Source: Nannocystis pusilla (GTDB taxonomy: Bacteria > Myxococcota_A > Polyangia > Nannocystales > Nannocystaceae). From it: DNA of 46,089 nucleotides. The number at the start of each line of letters is the position of its first letter. The first letter of the stretch is position 1. Shown in pieces: positions 1 to 7,633 of the stretch. The DNA lies in contig NZ_JAIRAU010000050.1 in the NCBI RefSeq assembly GCF_020073745.1, positions 1 through 46,089 on the forward strand, given 5' to 3'. Both the position numbers and the translations under genes were made by a program. Below the pieces are notes generated by a model. It searched no databases. It had not been told where the DNA came from and saw nothing but the letters and a program-made list of their open reading frames with translations.

Positions 1-10
1 GCCGTGAAGG

Positions 11-34
11 ACATGCTCTCTCGCGCAGCCTCGT
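11..34. repeat. 14-bp palindromic repeat unit at a start codon
   Basis: The unit ACATGCTCTCTCGC is preceded by GTGAAGG and followed by GCAGCC, matching the 14-bp family register. It contains the preferred ATG of the first gene. The array may extend upstream of the window. Confidence 0.45.
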
Positions 35-2061
35 GGCGGCCGCGGGCGCTGACGCTGGGGCTGGCCGCGGCGGCGATCGCCAGCGCGGCGCTGGTGCGCT
101 TCGATCCGTGGGCGGGCGGGCCGGCGGCGCCGATGATCTACAGCGCACAGTCGGCGGCCCGGCGCGTGTTCCCCGGGCTGTCCGAGGCGGAGCAGGGGCG
201 GGCGACGATCACCCTGGCGCCGGCCGGGCGGGCGGCGGTGACGCTCGCGCCGGCGGACAACGGGTTCCACGCGGTGTTCGCGGGCGAGCAGCCGCTCGGG
301 CCGGCGGACGCGGAGGCGCTGACAGGGCTGTGGAGCTCGCTGCGGATGGCGACGACGCTGCGCGCGGTGGCCGAGGACAGCCCGCTGGGGCCGGTGCGCG
401 GGGAGATCGCGGTCGAGGTCGAGGGCCGACGCGCGGCGGTGACGCTGCACGGCGACGCGAGCGACGGGGTCGGAGTCCTCGGCGTCATCGCCGGCGCAGG
501 GGCGTGGGTGGTCGAGCCGGAGCTGGCAGCGGCGCTGAATCAGCCGACCTCGGCGTGGGTGTCGCGGCGGCTGCTGCCGATCGAGGCGAGCGAGGCGGCG
601 GCGGTGCGGCTCGGTCCGCTCGAGCTGGCGCGCGGGGCCGACGGGCTGTGGCGGGTGGTGAGCGGGGCGTCGCCGCACCTGCTGTCCGAGCCGGCGGTGG
701 CGCTGCGGCTGGATCGGGTGGTGGCGGCGGAGTTCGAGCCGGCGCCGGCGGAGGCGGCCCAGCTGTCCGTTGCGCCATGGCTCGATGTACAGGACCGATC
801 GGGCAGGCGCTGGGAGGTCCGGCTCGGAGGGCCGTGCCCGGGCGAGCCGGAGCGCCGGGTGGCCGACCGCGGGGCGGGGGCGCGCGGGTGCGTGGACGCG
901 GACATCGACGCGCCGTGGCCGATCGACGACCCCGACGGCGGGCTGGTGGAGCCGCAGCTGGCGCCCTACGCGTACGGGCGCGTGCTGGCGGTGCAACAGG
1001 AGGCGCCGGCGCGGCGGCGGCTGCGGCGGCTCGGCGGCGGCTGGGTGGTCGAGGAGGACGGGGCGCTGCACGAGGTGGCGGAGCCGGAGGTGTTCCGCTG
1101 GTGGACGACGCTGCAGCAGGCGCCGGTCGAGGTGCCGCCGCAGCCGCTCACGGGGTTCCGGCCGGAGGTCGACCTGACGGTGGAGACGGACAGCAGCCAG
1201 CACCTGCGCCTGCGCTGCGGGCCGGCCGAGGGGGCGCCGCTGGCGTGCCGGCGCGACGAGGCGCCGCCGCTGGTAGTGACGCGCCGCGAGCCGCTGGCGC
1301 TGGCGTTTTCCCGCGAGACGTTCGGCGAGCGCAAGCTGCTGTCCTTCGGGTCAGGTGAAGTGCGCGAGCTCGAGATCCTGCCGGGCCGCGGGAGCGACGG
1401 GGTGCGCCAGAGCGTGCGCCTCGACCTCGGGGTGTGGCGCCTGGACGCGCCGGTCCACCCGGACGGAGCGGCGGCCCTCGACGAGGTCCGACTCGAAGCG
1501 ATGCTCGCGGCGCTGCAGTCGGCGCGCGCGGAGGCGTGGACGGATCGCCCGGTGACGGCGCCGCTGCGGACGATCCGCGCCGAGCGGACCGGCAGCGAGG
1601 CGGCGGCGCTCGAGCTGCACGCGGACTGCGTCGGCCACGTGCCGGGCCAGCCGCGCGCGGCCGTGCTGCCGCCGTCGACCTGCGGCGCGCTGGCCGACGA
1701 CCTGCTCTACAACGATCCGCTGCGGTTCTGGCTCGGGCAGGCGCGGCGGGTGGAGCTGTCCTTGGGGACACGTACGGCGACGCTGGTGCGCGACGCGGTC
1801 GAGGACAGCGTGTGGTCGGGATCCGGCGATCCGGAGCTGCTGGCCGGGGTACCTGGCTGGGAGGCGTTCCGCTCGGCGAAGCTGACGCGCGGCGAGCCCC
1901 GCGGCGAGCCGGTGGTGGCGAAGATCCAGCGCCCGGGCGCGGCGGCGATCACGGTCGAGGTCGGGCCGACGAGCGACGGGGCGCCAGGATGGGTCCGCCT
2001 GCGCGGGCAAGACTGGTTCTACGCAGGCGGGCCGCCCGCGGCGCCGGATGAGTCGCCGTGA
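13..2061 (+). CDS. DUF4340-type membrane-anchored protein
   Basis: About 682 residues. An Arg-rich N-terminus is followed by one hydrophobic segment (about residues 12-30), then a long extracytoplasmic part. The stretch VFPGLSEAEQGRATITL resembles the opening of DUF4340 domains, which in myxobacteria usually follow GldF/GldG-like ABC transporter genes; those would lie upstream of this window, which is inference. A GTG at position 4 is also in frame, but I prefer the ATG at 13. The bases TGA-AGGAC-ATG at 5-15 look like the stop of an upstream gene followed by a Shine-Dalgarno and this start, the same layout as at 18476-18485. The start lies inside a 14-bp repeat unit, and further in-frame units occur at 761-816 and 1754-1781. 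Molecular function is unknown. Confidence 0.7.
   Translation: MLSRAASWRPRALTLGLAAAAIASAALVRFDPWAGGPAAPMIYSAQSAARRVFPGLSEAEQGRATITLAPAGRAAVTLAPADNGFHAVFAGEQPLGPADAEALTGLWSSLRMATTLRAVAEDSPLGPVRGEIAVEVEGRRAAVTLHGDASDGVGVLGVIAGAGAWVVEPELAAALNQPTSAWVSRRLLPIEASEAAAVRLGPLELARGADGLWRVVSGASPHLLSEPAVALRLDRVVAAEFEPAPAEAAQLSVAPWLDVQDRSGRRWEVRLGGPCPGEPERRVADRGAGARGCVDADIDAPWPIDDPDGGLVEPQLAPYAYGRVLAVQQEAPARRRLRRLGGGWVVEEDGALHEVAEPEVFRWWTTLQQAPVEVPPQPLTGFRPEVDLTVETDSSQHLRLRCGPAEGAPLACRRDEAPPLVVTRREPLALAFSRETFGERKLLSFGSGEVRELEILPGRGSDGVRQSVRLDLGVWRLDAPVHPDGAAALDEVRLEAMLAALQSARAEAWTDRPVTAPLRTIRAERTGSEAAALELHADCVGHVPGQPRAAVLPPSTCGALADDLLYNDPLRFWLGQARRVELSLGTRTATLVRDAVEDSVWSGSGDPELLAGVPGWEAFRSAKLTRGEPRGEPVVAKIQRPGAAAITVEVGPTSDGAPGWVRLRGQDWFYAGGPPAAPDESP
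761..816. repeat. In-gene 14-bp repeat, four units
   Basis: Four consecutive units at 761, 775, 789 and 803 (AGCTGTCCGTTGCG, CCATGGCTCGATGT, ACAGGACCGATCGG, GCAGGCGCTGGGAG) keep exact 14-bp spacing inside the DUF4340-type gene. Because 14 is not a multiple of three, the units are read in different frames, so a repeated peptide cannot explain the periodicity. Confidence 0.55.
1754..1781. repeat. In-gene 14-bp repeat, two units
   Basis: AGCTGTCCTTGGGG is followed by ACACGTACGGCGAC. TGTCC and GGACA flank a TTGG loop, so the pair is a small hairpin of the same family as the intergenic arrays. Confidence 0.5.
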
Positions 2062-2343
2062 TGGGCGAGCGCCGCGGCGCTCGCCGAACGGCCGGGATGT
2101 GCTCCGCGACGAGGGCGTCGGAGACGACGACCGGGCCACGAGGGCCGAGGCGGCGCGGGAGCGATCGAGCTGCCGCGATGTCACGGCGACGAGGGCGTGC
2201 GACACGGCGACCGGGCCACGAGGGCCGGCGCGGGAGCGATCGAGCTGCCCGCGATGTCACCGCGGCGCGAGCGTGAGAGCTCGGCGGCCGCGAGCAGGTG
2301 GATCGCTGCTCACAGGTCGCAGGCGGGCAGCGCCTTGCGACGG
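2062..2343. other. Intergenic region with a direct repeat
   Basis: No convincing gene. Two near-identical copies of a 73-77 bp sequence lie at 2108-2184 and 2188-2260, beginning GACGAGGGCGT and ending GCGATGTCAC. They differ by small indels and a few substitutions. Open frames here have no coding character. Confidence 0.6.
2108..2260. repeat. Tandem direct repeat, ~75 bp x 2
   Basis: Copy 1 (2108-2184) and copy 2 (2188-2260) share long blocks such as CGACCGGGCCACGAGGGCCG and GCGGGAGCGATCGAGCTGCC. The copies start 80 bp apart. The origin is unknown; a recent duplication is the simplest reading. Confidence 0.75.
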
Positions 2344-2377
2344 AGACATGTCCGATCAGGCATGTCCTCGAGGACTG
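2344..2377. repeat. 14-bp palindromic array A1 (2 units)
   Basis: Units ACATGTCCGATCAG (2346) and GCATGTCCTCGAGG (2360) sit between the convergent DUF4340-type gene and the small lipoprotein gene, just beyond a strong hairpin terminator. Confidence 0.7.
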
Positions 2378-2386
2378 AAACGGCGA

Positions 2387-2423
2387 AGGCCGCGGAGGCG
2401 CCGGGTGGGCGCCTTCGCGGCCT
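2387..2423 (-). terminator. Bidirectional hairpin terminator
   Basis: A 16-bp stem (2387-2402 with 2408-2423) has a single mismatch and a 5-nt loop. It lies about 30 bp past the stop of the minus-strand lipoprotein gene. On the minus strand it is followed by TCGCCGTTTC, a weak T-rich tail. Confidence 0.7.
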
Positions 2424-2453
2424 GTGCGAGGGGTGCAGGGCGTCCGGGTCCGC

Positions 2454-2768
2454 TCAGGGGCGGAGGTCGGCGTCGGTGCACTCCTTGTCCTCGGGCATCG
2501 TGCAGACCTTGGAGTAGTCGAGGCGGAACACGCCGCCGATCTCCTTGCACTCCTGCTGCGCGGCGCAGTCGTAGAACTCCTTGCACTCGGGGTCGACGTT
2601 GTTGCAGAGGTCGTAGTTGGCCGGCTCCTCTTCGTTGCCGTTCATCCCCTCGCAGGCGTCGCGGGTCTCCTTGAAGTTCTCGCACGACTCGACCTCGGGC
2701 GCGGTGCAGGCGCCGAGAGCGAAGGCGAGGCCGAAGGTGAAGATCGAGGACAGGAAGATCTTGTGCAT
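2454..2768 (-). CDS. Small Cys-rich lipoprotein, function unknown
   Basis: 104 residues. The N-terminus (MHKIFLSSIFTFGLAFALGAC) is a typical lipoprotein signal with the lipidated Cys at residue 21. The mature part is acidic and carries about seven further cysteines (for example ESCENF, DLCNN, DPECKE), suggesting a disulphide-bonded periplasmic or surface domain. The ATG lies 8 bp after the stop of the upstream lipoprotein gene, so the two probably form an operon. I do not recognise a named family. Confidence 0.75.
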   Translation of the reverse strand: MHKIFLSSIFTFGLAFALGACTAPEVESCENFKETRDACEGMNGNEEEPANYDLCNNVDPECKEFYDCAAQQECKEIGGVFRLDYSKVCTMPEDKECTDADLRP

Positions 2769-2776
2769 GGCGAGCC

Positions 2777-3493
2777 TCACTTGCCCTTCTTCGCGCCCTT
2801 GTTGACCTTCTCGACCAGCTTGCGCTGCTCCTCCTCGACCCGCAGCAGCTCGATCGGGTGCCAGGCGGCCGCCTTCGGCGCGATCCAGCCCTCGGTGCCG
2901 GTGGTCGGGTCGATCGCCTTGTAATAGGTGAAGTCGAGCAGACCGCGGGCGTCGGCGAAGCCTTGATCCGAGAAGCGCTTGAACTTGCCCTTGAAGGTGT
3001 ACTGCTTGCCCTTCTCGAACACGACGTCGGGGACCTTCTCCCACCGCTTGGCGTCGTAGTCGGGGATCGTGAAGCGGTAGCCGACGACCATCATCGCCCG
3101 CTTCTTGCCCTTCTCGTCGGCCTTGTCCGTGATCCAGATGTGCGGCTGCTTGCCGACCGGGCACTTCTCGCCCGCGGGACACACCGGCGGCTCGTAGATG
3201 TCCTGGACGAAGCCCTTGAGCTCGATCTCCTGGCCGGCGTCGCCGACCTTGACGTTCTCCTCGAGGTCCTTCCGAAGGCCGTAGATCGACCAGGCGCCGT
3301 CCTCCCACTTCTCCGCAACTTTGCCTTCATCGAAGTCGGGCGGCGGGGGGAGTTCGAACTTGACGTTGTCCGCCGCCGATGGTCCCTCGTCCTCCTGGGA
3401 CTTCTTGACCTTGGGGGCCGGCTCGCCTCCGCAGCCCCATGGAGCCATGCAGAGTGCGGTCGTGATCAGGAGCGTAGAAGCAGAGCGCATCAT
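2777..3493 (-). CDS. Putative lipoprotein, function unknown
   Basis: 238 residues. The signal ends in a Cys-containing stretch (MAPWGCGG, Cys21); this lipobox is imperfect but plausible. A short acidic, Pro-rich linker leads to a domain of about 150 residues (GQEIELKGFVQDIYEPPVC, PHIWITDK, YTFKGKFKRF) whose alternating beta pattern with EIELKG and FKGKF strands could be an OB-fold. That fold is a guess. The tail is Lys-rich. It is first in a two-gene unit with the small Cys-rich lipoprotein. Confidence 0.75.
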   Translation of the reverse strand: MMRSASTLLITTALCMAPWGCGGEPAPKVKKSQEDEGPSAADNVKFELPPPPDFDEGKVAEKWEDGAWSIYGLRKDLEENVKVGDAGQEIELKGFVQDIYEPPVCPAGEKCPVGKQPHIWITDKADEKGKKRAMMVVGYRFTIPDYDAKRWEKVPDVVFEKGKQYTFKGKFKRFSDQGFADARGLLDFTYYKAIDPTTGTEGWIAPKAAAWHPIELLRVEEEQRKLVEKVNKGAKKGK

Positions 3494-3544
3494 CGGGAGC
3501 GTCGTCCTCCGAGCCTTCCCGCGGGGGAAGACCGACGATCTGGC

Positions 3545-3572
3545 TGTATCACGCGCACGCGCGTAGTTTCAA
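3545..3572 (-). promoter_or_regulatory. Putative sigma-70-type promoter
   Basis: Read on the minus strand: TTGAAA (3572-3567), 16 bp, GATACA (3550-3545). Transcription would start about 45 bp before the lipoprotein start at 3493. The spacer contains alternating CGCG palindromic sequence that could be an operator. The -10 match is modest. Confidence 0.35.
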
Positions 3573-3595
3573 GTGCTCGGGCCGTTTGGTAGACG

Positions 3596-5398
3596 ATGGG
3601 GGTGCAGACGCGGAGCGACGCCCGGGCGCGACTGGCGGCCCTTCTCCCGGTCCCCCGCCGGAGACCACGAGGGCCGGTCGGGCCGGCGATCCGGCGATCG
3701 CTGGCCGGAGCGTCCCTCGCGCTCGCGTGCGCCTGCGGCAGCGCGCCGGCAGAGGTCGTGCCCGCCGAGGGTCCGAGCGAAGTCCGCCCGCAAACCCCGG
3801 TGATCTCGCCGTCCGCGGAGGATACGGTGGTGGTCGCGGTGCGCCGCCTGCCGGCGAGCCTGGACCCGTTCTCGGAGCTCGATCCGTGGGGCCAGCGCGT
3901 GGTCGACGACTTGCTGTTCGAGGGCCTGGTCCGACGCCAGGGGGACCGGGCCCCCTGGGTCGAGATGGCGCTCGCCGACCGCTGCGAGGTCGATCGCGAC
4001 CCCGCGAGCCGTGGCGTGGTGTGCCGCCTGCGTGAGGGCGCGCAGTTCCACGACGGCTCGCCGGTGACGCGCGAGGACGCGCTCCTCAGCGTCGGCCAGT
4101 GGTTGGGCACGCGCGGGCAAGGGCTCCGCCAGCGCCACGGGCTCGACGGGCTGCGCGCGGTGATGCCGGCGGACGGACCGCCGAATGGCCCGAAGGACAG
4201 CTCGAGTCGGTGGCTGCGGCTGGTGTTCGAGCACGACGACCCACTCGCGCTCGAGAAGATCGCGGCGATCAAGATCGTGCCGCGCGGGCGGGTGGCCCGG
4301 CCCGACCATCCGATCGGCTCGGGGCCGTTCCGCTTCGTCGCCGGCGACGACGTCCACCTGATGCTCGAGCGCACGAGCAAGGCGCCGGGGCTGGCCGGGC
4401 GCGTGGTGCTGCGCGCGATCGACGACGGGGCGGCGGCGCTGACGGCCCTGCGCCGCGCGGAGGTCCACGTGCTCGCCGAGGTCGCGCCGATCCACGTGCC
4501 GAAGGAGCTCTCGAAGCCGGCGATGGCGGCCCGCTTCTCGGCGTACCTGGTCAGCCCGGCGCGCTTCGATCTGCTCCTCTTTAACCTGCGGGAAGGCCCG
4601 CAGTCGGGGCCGCGCATGCGGGCGGCGCTCGAGCTGGCGGCGCCGCGCGGCGAGCTGGCGCTGCAGGTCTACGGCCTGTCGGGGCTGCCGGTGACGGCGC
4701 CGGTCGACCTGCACGCGCCGGCGCCGATCGACCTGGTGGCGCTCGCCGAGGGCCGCGACGCCGAGGCGGGGCTCGGACCGCTGGCGGCGCCGCCCTCGGT
4801 GACGGCCGATGCGAGCGGCCGCGCGGCCGCGGACGCGCTCCTGAACGAGCTCGGGTGGGTCCACGAGCGCGGCGTGCGGCGGCGCCAGGGGGCGTTGCTG
4901 CGCCTGCCGCTGACGTGGGACGCGAGCCCGGGCCTGGCGACGGGGGTCGCCCGCGCGCTGCGGGGGGCGTGGAAGCTGCTCGGGGTGCAGGCGCCGAGCG
5001 TGACGGCGAGCTGGCCTTATGTACAGGCGAACCTGCTGCGCACCGGCAAGTTCAGCGTGGCCCTGGCCCGCCTGGCGTCGGGCAGCGACGTCGACCTGTA
5101 CCCGTGGTTCCACAGCCGCGGCGCGCACAACCTGACCGGGGTGGCCGACCAGACGCTCGACGCGGCGATCGACACCTACCGCTCGGCGCTCACGCGTGCG
5201 GACCGCGACCGCGCGAAGCAGGCGATCGCCACGCGGCTCGCGGAGCTGCGGCCGGCGATCGTGCTGCACGCGCCGCTGGCGGTGACGCTGCTGGCGCGCA
5301 CGCTGACGGGGGTGGTGTTCGTCGACGACCTGCCGCGCCTCGACCGCCTCGGCTTCATGCCCGGTCGCCAGGACGACTCGTGGATCCGCGAGCCGTGA
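3596..5398 (+). CDS. Family 5 ABC transporter substrate-binding lipoprotein
   Basis: 600 residues. After an Arg-rich leader and hydrophobic stretch (SLAGASLALACACG) comes a lipobox-like Cys, then a family 5 (oligopeptide/nickel) solute-binding domain: VAVRRLPASLDPF, VVDDLLFEGLVRR, VVCRLREGAQFHDGSPVTREDAL. These match the usual order of strands in DppA/OppA-type proteins. No permease or ATPase gene is adjacent, so it may serve a distant transporter or act as a sensor. Start is ATG 3596 or GTG 3602. It is divergent from the 3493 lipoprotein and ends at a strong hairpin. Confidence 0.85.
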   Translation: MGVQTRSDARARLAALLPVPRRRPRGPVGPAIRRSLAGASLALACACGSAPAEVVPAEGPSEVRPQTPVISPSAEDTVVVAVRRLPASLDPFSELDPWGQRVVDDLLFEGLVRRQGDRAPWVEMALADRCEVDRDPASRGVVCRLREGAQFHDGSPVTREDALLSVGQWLGTRGQGLRQRHGLDGLRAVMPADGPPNGPKDSSSRWLRLVFEHDDPLALEKIAAIKIVPRGRVARPDHPIGSGPFRFVAGDDVHLMLERTSKAPGLAGRVVLRAIDDGAAALTALRRAEVHVLAEVAPIHVPKELSKPAMAARFSAYLVSPARFDLLLFNLREGPQSGPRMRAALELAAPRGELALQVYGLSGLPVTAPVDLHAPAPIDLVALAEGRDAEAGLGPLAAPPSVTADASGRAAADALLNELGWVHERGVRRRQGALLRLPLTWDASPGLATGVARALRGAWKLLGVQAPSVTASWPYVQANLLRTGKFSVALARLASGSDVDLYPWFHSRGAHNLTGVADQTLDAAIDTYRSALTRADRDRAKQAIATRLAELRPAIVLHAPLAVTLLARTLTGVVFVDDLPRLDRLGFMPGRQDDSWIREP

Positions 5399-5418
5399 GC
5401 GCCACGCTCGCGGCGTGA

Positions 5419-5446
5419 CTCGAGATCCGCGGACGCGGATCTCGAG
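5419..5446 (+). terminator. Perfect inverted repeat after the binding protein
   Basis: A 13-bp perfect stem (CTCGAGATCCGCG with CGCGGATCTCGAG) has only two central bases between the arms. It begins about 20 bp after the stop codon. There is no T-tract, so it could be a terminator or a transcript-stabilising 3' hairpin. Confidence 0.55.
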
Positions 5447-5460
5447 GGGCGCGTCGGGAC

Positions 5461-5483
5461 CGCGAATTGCCGGCCAATTCGCG
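5461..5483. repeat. AATTG inverted repeat
   Basis: CGCGAATTG and CAATTCGCG form a 9-bp stem around CCGGC. Two more GCCGAATT/CCGAATTG copies follow at about 5502-5518, directly before a possible promoter for the small ORF. This could be an operator. Confidence 0.4.
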
Positions 5484-5518
5484 CTCCTGCATCCGTTTCA
5501 CGCCGAATTGCCGAATTG

Positions 5519-5547
5519 TTGAGGCGGGTGCGACACGCTGCTACTAG
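5519..5547 (+). promoter_or_regulatory. Possible promoter of the 50-aa ORF
   Basis: TTGAGG, 17 bp, TACTAG, with TSS predicted about 20 bp before an AGGAG site (5560-5564) and the ATG at 5574. The -10 box is poor; spacing and the downstream ribosome site are the support. Confidence 0.3.
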
Positions 5548-5573
5548 CGGGTCAACACGAGGAGCGCAAGCAA

Positions 5574-5726
5574 ATGGCGACCTGGATCCTGTTCCTTCAC
5601 CTCCTGTTCCCGACCGCCCCGAACGCCGGCGCCGCCCAGCACGACGACGAGGCCGGCCCGCGCTACCGCGGGATCGAGAAGATGTTCGCCCGCTTCGAGC
5701 GCGAGGCCGAGCAGACCGCGCGTTGA
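5574..5726 (+). CDS. Small protein, 50 aa, hypothetical
   Basis: ATG is preceded by AGGAG with 9-nt spacing. The product has a short hydrophobic N-terminus (WILFLHLLFPTAPNAGAA), which could be a signal peptide or membrane helix, then a charged helical tail (GIEKMFARFEREAEQTAR). Codon choice is strongly GC at third positions. It has no recognised family. The gene ends 12 bp before a five-unit 14-bp array shared with the convergent beta-barrel-like gene. Confidence 0.5.
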   Translation: MATWILFLHLLFPTAPNAGAAQHDDEAGPRYRGIEKMFARFEREAEQTAR

Positions 5727-5735
5727 TGGCCTTTG

Positions 5736-5807
5736 CGACATGCTCGATGGGGCATGTCCGCCGGTGAATGTCGTTTAGAACCTGTACAAAAGACCAGCTG
5801 ACCCGAG
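5736..5807. repeat. 14-bp palindromic array A2 (5 units)
   Basis: Units start at 5738, 5752, 5766, 5780 and 5794 in exact register (ACATGCTCGATGGG, GCATGTCCGCCGGT, GAATGTCGTTTAGA, ACCTGTACAAAAGA, CCAGCTGACCCGAG). The last units run into the 3' end of the minus-strand gene and supply its stop codon and final residues. Confidence 0.8.
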
Positions 5808-6563
5808 CAGGTGGGTCTGGTGGCGCGGCAGCGGGGCCTGGCGCAGCGCGGCGCTCTCGCCGGCGAACAGCGGGCCGGTGGCGCGGGTGCGCGCGAGGTC
5901 GGTGATGACGCCGTAGCCGCGCAGCGAGAAGGTCAGGGCGATCCGGCCGAGCAGCAGCTCGAGGTCGGCGCCGACCCGGACGGTGAACGCGCCGACGATC
6001 TGGGCGCCCGTCCGCCCGCCCTCCAGCTCGTAGCGGATGGCGTGCGCGAGGCCGCCGACGCCGGCGTCGAGGGCGAAGTGGCCGATGTCGCCGCGGGCGA
6101 GGAAGAGCAGGGCGCCGAACTCGGCGAGCACGAGATCCTGCGAGATGAGGTCGTTCTCGCTGCGGTAGCGCACGGAGCCGGAGCGCACGGCGATCTCGAG
6201 GGCGATCGGCGGACGAACGCGGACGCGCCCGAGCGCGCCGACGCCGCCGGCCGCGACCGAGTTGCCGAGGTAGCGCGGGTCGAGATCGACGACCCGCGGG
6301 CGCAACGGCGGGATCTGCATGCCGACGCCCTCGATGCCGAGCGCCCATCGCCGCACCGGATCGCGCTCGCTGAGCCGCGGATACGGCGGACGCGACGGAG
6401 CAGGCGCCGGGGCGGCGGGGGCCGCGGACGTCACGACGGGGCCCTCCGCAGGGCCGCCCGGATCCGGCGACGCATTCGGACCGGCGGCGCGAGCCGGGAG
6501 CGCGAGGCCCCCGACGAGGAGGGACAGCAGGGCCCACGGGGGGATCTCGCGAGCTCGGACCAT
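5775..6563 (-). CDS. Outer-membrane beta-barrel-like protein
   Basis: 262 residues from the ATG at 6563 (MVRAREIPPW). A signal peptide (ALLSLLVGGLALPARAAG) is followed by a Pro/Ala-rich linker and then alternating amphipathic strands (VRVRPPIALEIAVRSGSVRY, ALTFSLRGYGVI) ending in LLYRF. A C-terminal aromatic residue is the hallmark of barrel proteins recognised by the BAM machinery. Upstream in-frame codons rich in Arg and Pro were left out. The last four codons lie in a 14-bp repeat, so the C-terminal signal overlaps the array. The specific function is unknown. Confidence 0.65.
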   Translation of the reverse strand: MVRAREIPPWALLSLLVGGLALPARAAGPNASPDPGGPAEGPVVTSAAPAAPAPAPSRPPYPRLSERDPVRRWALGIEGVGMQIPPLRPRVVDLDPRYLGNSVAAGGVGALGRVRVRPPIALEIAVRSGSVRYRSENDLISQDLVLAEFGALLFLARGDIGHFALDAGVGGLAHAIRYELEGGRTGAQIVGAFTVRVGADLELLLGRIALTFSLRGYGVITDLARTRATGPLFAGESAALRQAPLPRHQTHLLGSAGLLYRF

Positions 6564-6679
6564 GCGCCGGCAGGAGCATAGGCGCTCGGGCGCCCCCCGC
6601 GGTAGCCCCCTGCGCGGGCCTGTCGGCGATCCGCGGCACACCGACGCGTCGGTGGGCGCCGCCCCGGCGCTCCCACAAC

Positions 6680-6707
6680 TTGCGGCGGGGGCCGCGGAGG
6701 CGATAGT
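6680..6707 (+). promoter_or_regulatory. Possible promoter of yicC, near-leaderless
   Basis: TTGCGG, 16 bp, GATAGT. A start site 7 bp downstream would fall only about two bases before the GTG at 6716, and no Shine-Dalgarno is visible. Leaderless initiation is inferred. Confidence 0.3.
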
Positions 6708-6715
6708 GAGCAGAG

Positions 6716-7633
6716 GTGCCGCTTCGCAGCATGACAGGGTTCGGCGCGACGAGCTGTGTCACCGAGATCGCCGGACAACCGATGCGGCTCGGGGTCGAGC
6801 TCCGCTCCGTCAACCAGCGCTTCCTCGAGGTGAAGATCCGCCAGCCGTTCGGCGCGGCGGCCGAACACGCGCTGCGACGCAAGATCGAGGCGCGGCTGCG
6901 ACGCGGCCGCGTCGATGTCTACGTGCACCTGCAAGCGGCGCTCGGGGCCGCGGCGCTCGGACCCGCGGAGCTCGAGCGGGTCGCCGAGGTCCTGACTCAG
7001 GCGCGGCAGATCGAGGTCCACGCGCAGCACCTCGGCAGCGGGGCGCTGGCGCCGTTCACCGCGCTCGACGTGCTGCGTCTGCTCGCGGCCCGCAGCGTCG
7101 GCGCGGGCGAGGCCCCGACCAGCGCGCCGGCCGAGCTCGACGGGCTCGTCGACCTCGCGCTCGACGCCCTGTGTTCCATGCGCGAGCAGGAGGGCGCGGC
7201 CCTCGAGGCGGCGCTGCGCGAGCTCGCGGGCGCGCTGCAAGGCCACGCGGCGGCGCTGCAGTCGGCGCGCGCCGGCGAGTCCGAGCGCCTGTTGACGCGC
7301 CTGCGCGAGCGGGTGAGCGCGCTGTGTGAGAAGGCCGGCGTGAGTCCGCCGGCGCCGGAGCGGGTCGCCCAGGAGGTTGCCGCGCTGGTCCAGCGCGGGG
7401 ACATTGAAGAGGAGCTCGCGCGGATCGACAGCCACCTCGGCCAGCTCCGCGCCACGCTCGACGCCCCGGCCCAGGTCGGGCAGGGCAAGGTCCTGGATTT
7501 TCTGGCGCAAGAGCTGTTCCGCGAGCTGACCACGATCGGTAGCAAGATCACGAGCCACGCCGGCTCCGCGCTCGTCATCGCCGCCAAGGGAGATGTGGAA
7601 CGCATCCGTGAGCAGGTACAGAATGTCGAGTGA
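6716..7633 (+). CDS. yicC: YicC family endoribonuclease
   Basis: 305 residues, close to the family's usual ~290. It opens MPLRSMTGFGA, matching the conserved SMTGF start of YicC proteins, and this decides the GTG start. The conserved core VELRSVNQRFLEVKIRQP is present, as is the C-terminal DUF1732 signature (KVLDFLAQELFRELTTIGSK and SALVIAAKGDVERIREQVQNVE). YicC proteins are RNases implicated in small-RNA turnover in Escherichia coli. The gene overlaps gmk by 11 bp; the yicC-gmk order is conserved widely. Confidence 0.93.
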   Translation: MPLRSMTGFGATSCVTEIAGQPMRLGVELRSVNQRFLEVKIRQPFGAAAEHALRRKIEARLRRGRVDVYVHLQAALGAAALGPAELERVAEVLTQARQIEVHAQHLGSGALAPFTALDVLRLLAARSVGAGEAPTSAPAELDGLVDLALDALCSMREQEGAALEAALRELAGALQGHAAALQSARAGESERLLTRLRERVSALCEKAGVSPPAPERVAQEVAALVQRGDIEEELARIDSHLGQLRATLDAPAQVGQGKVLDFLAQELFRELTTIGSKITSHAGSALVIAAKGDVERIREQVQNVE

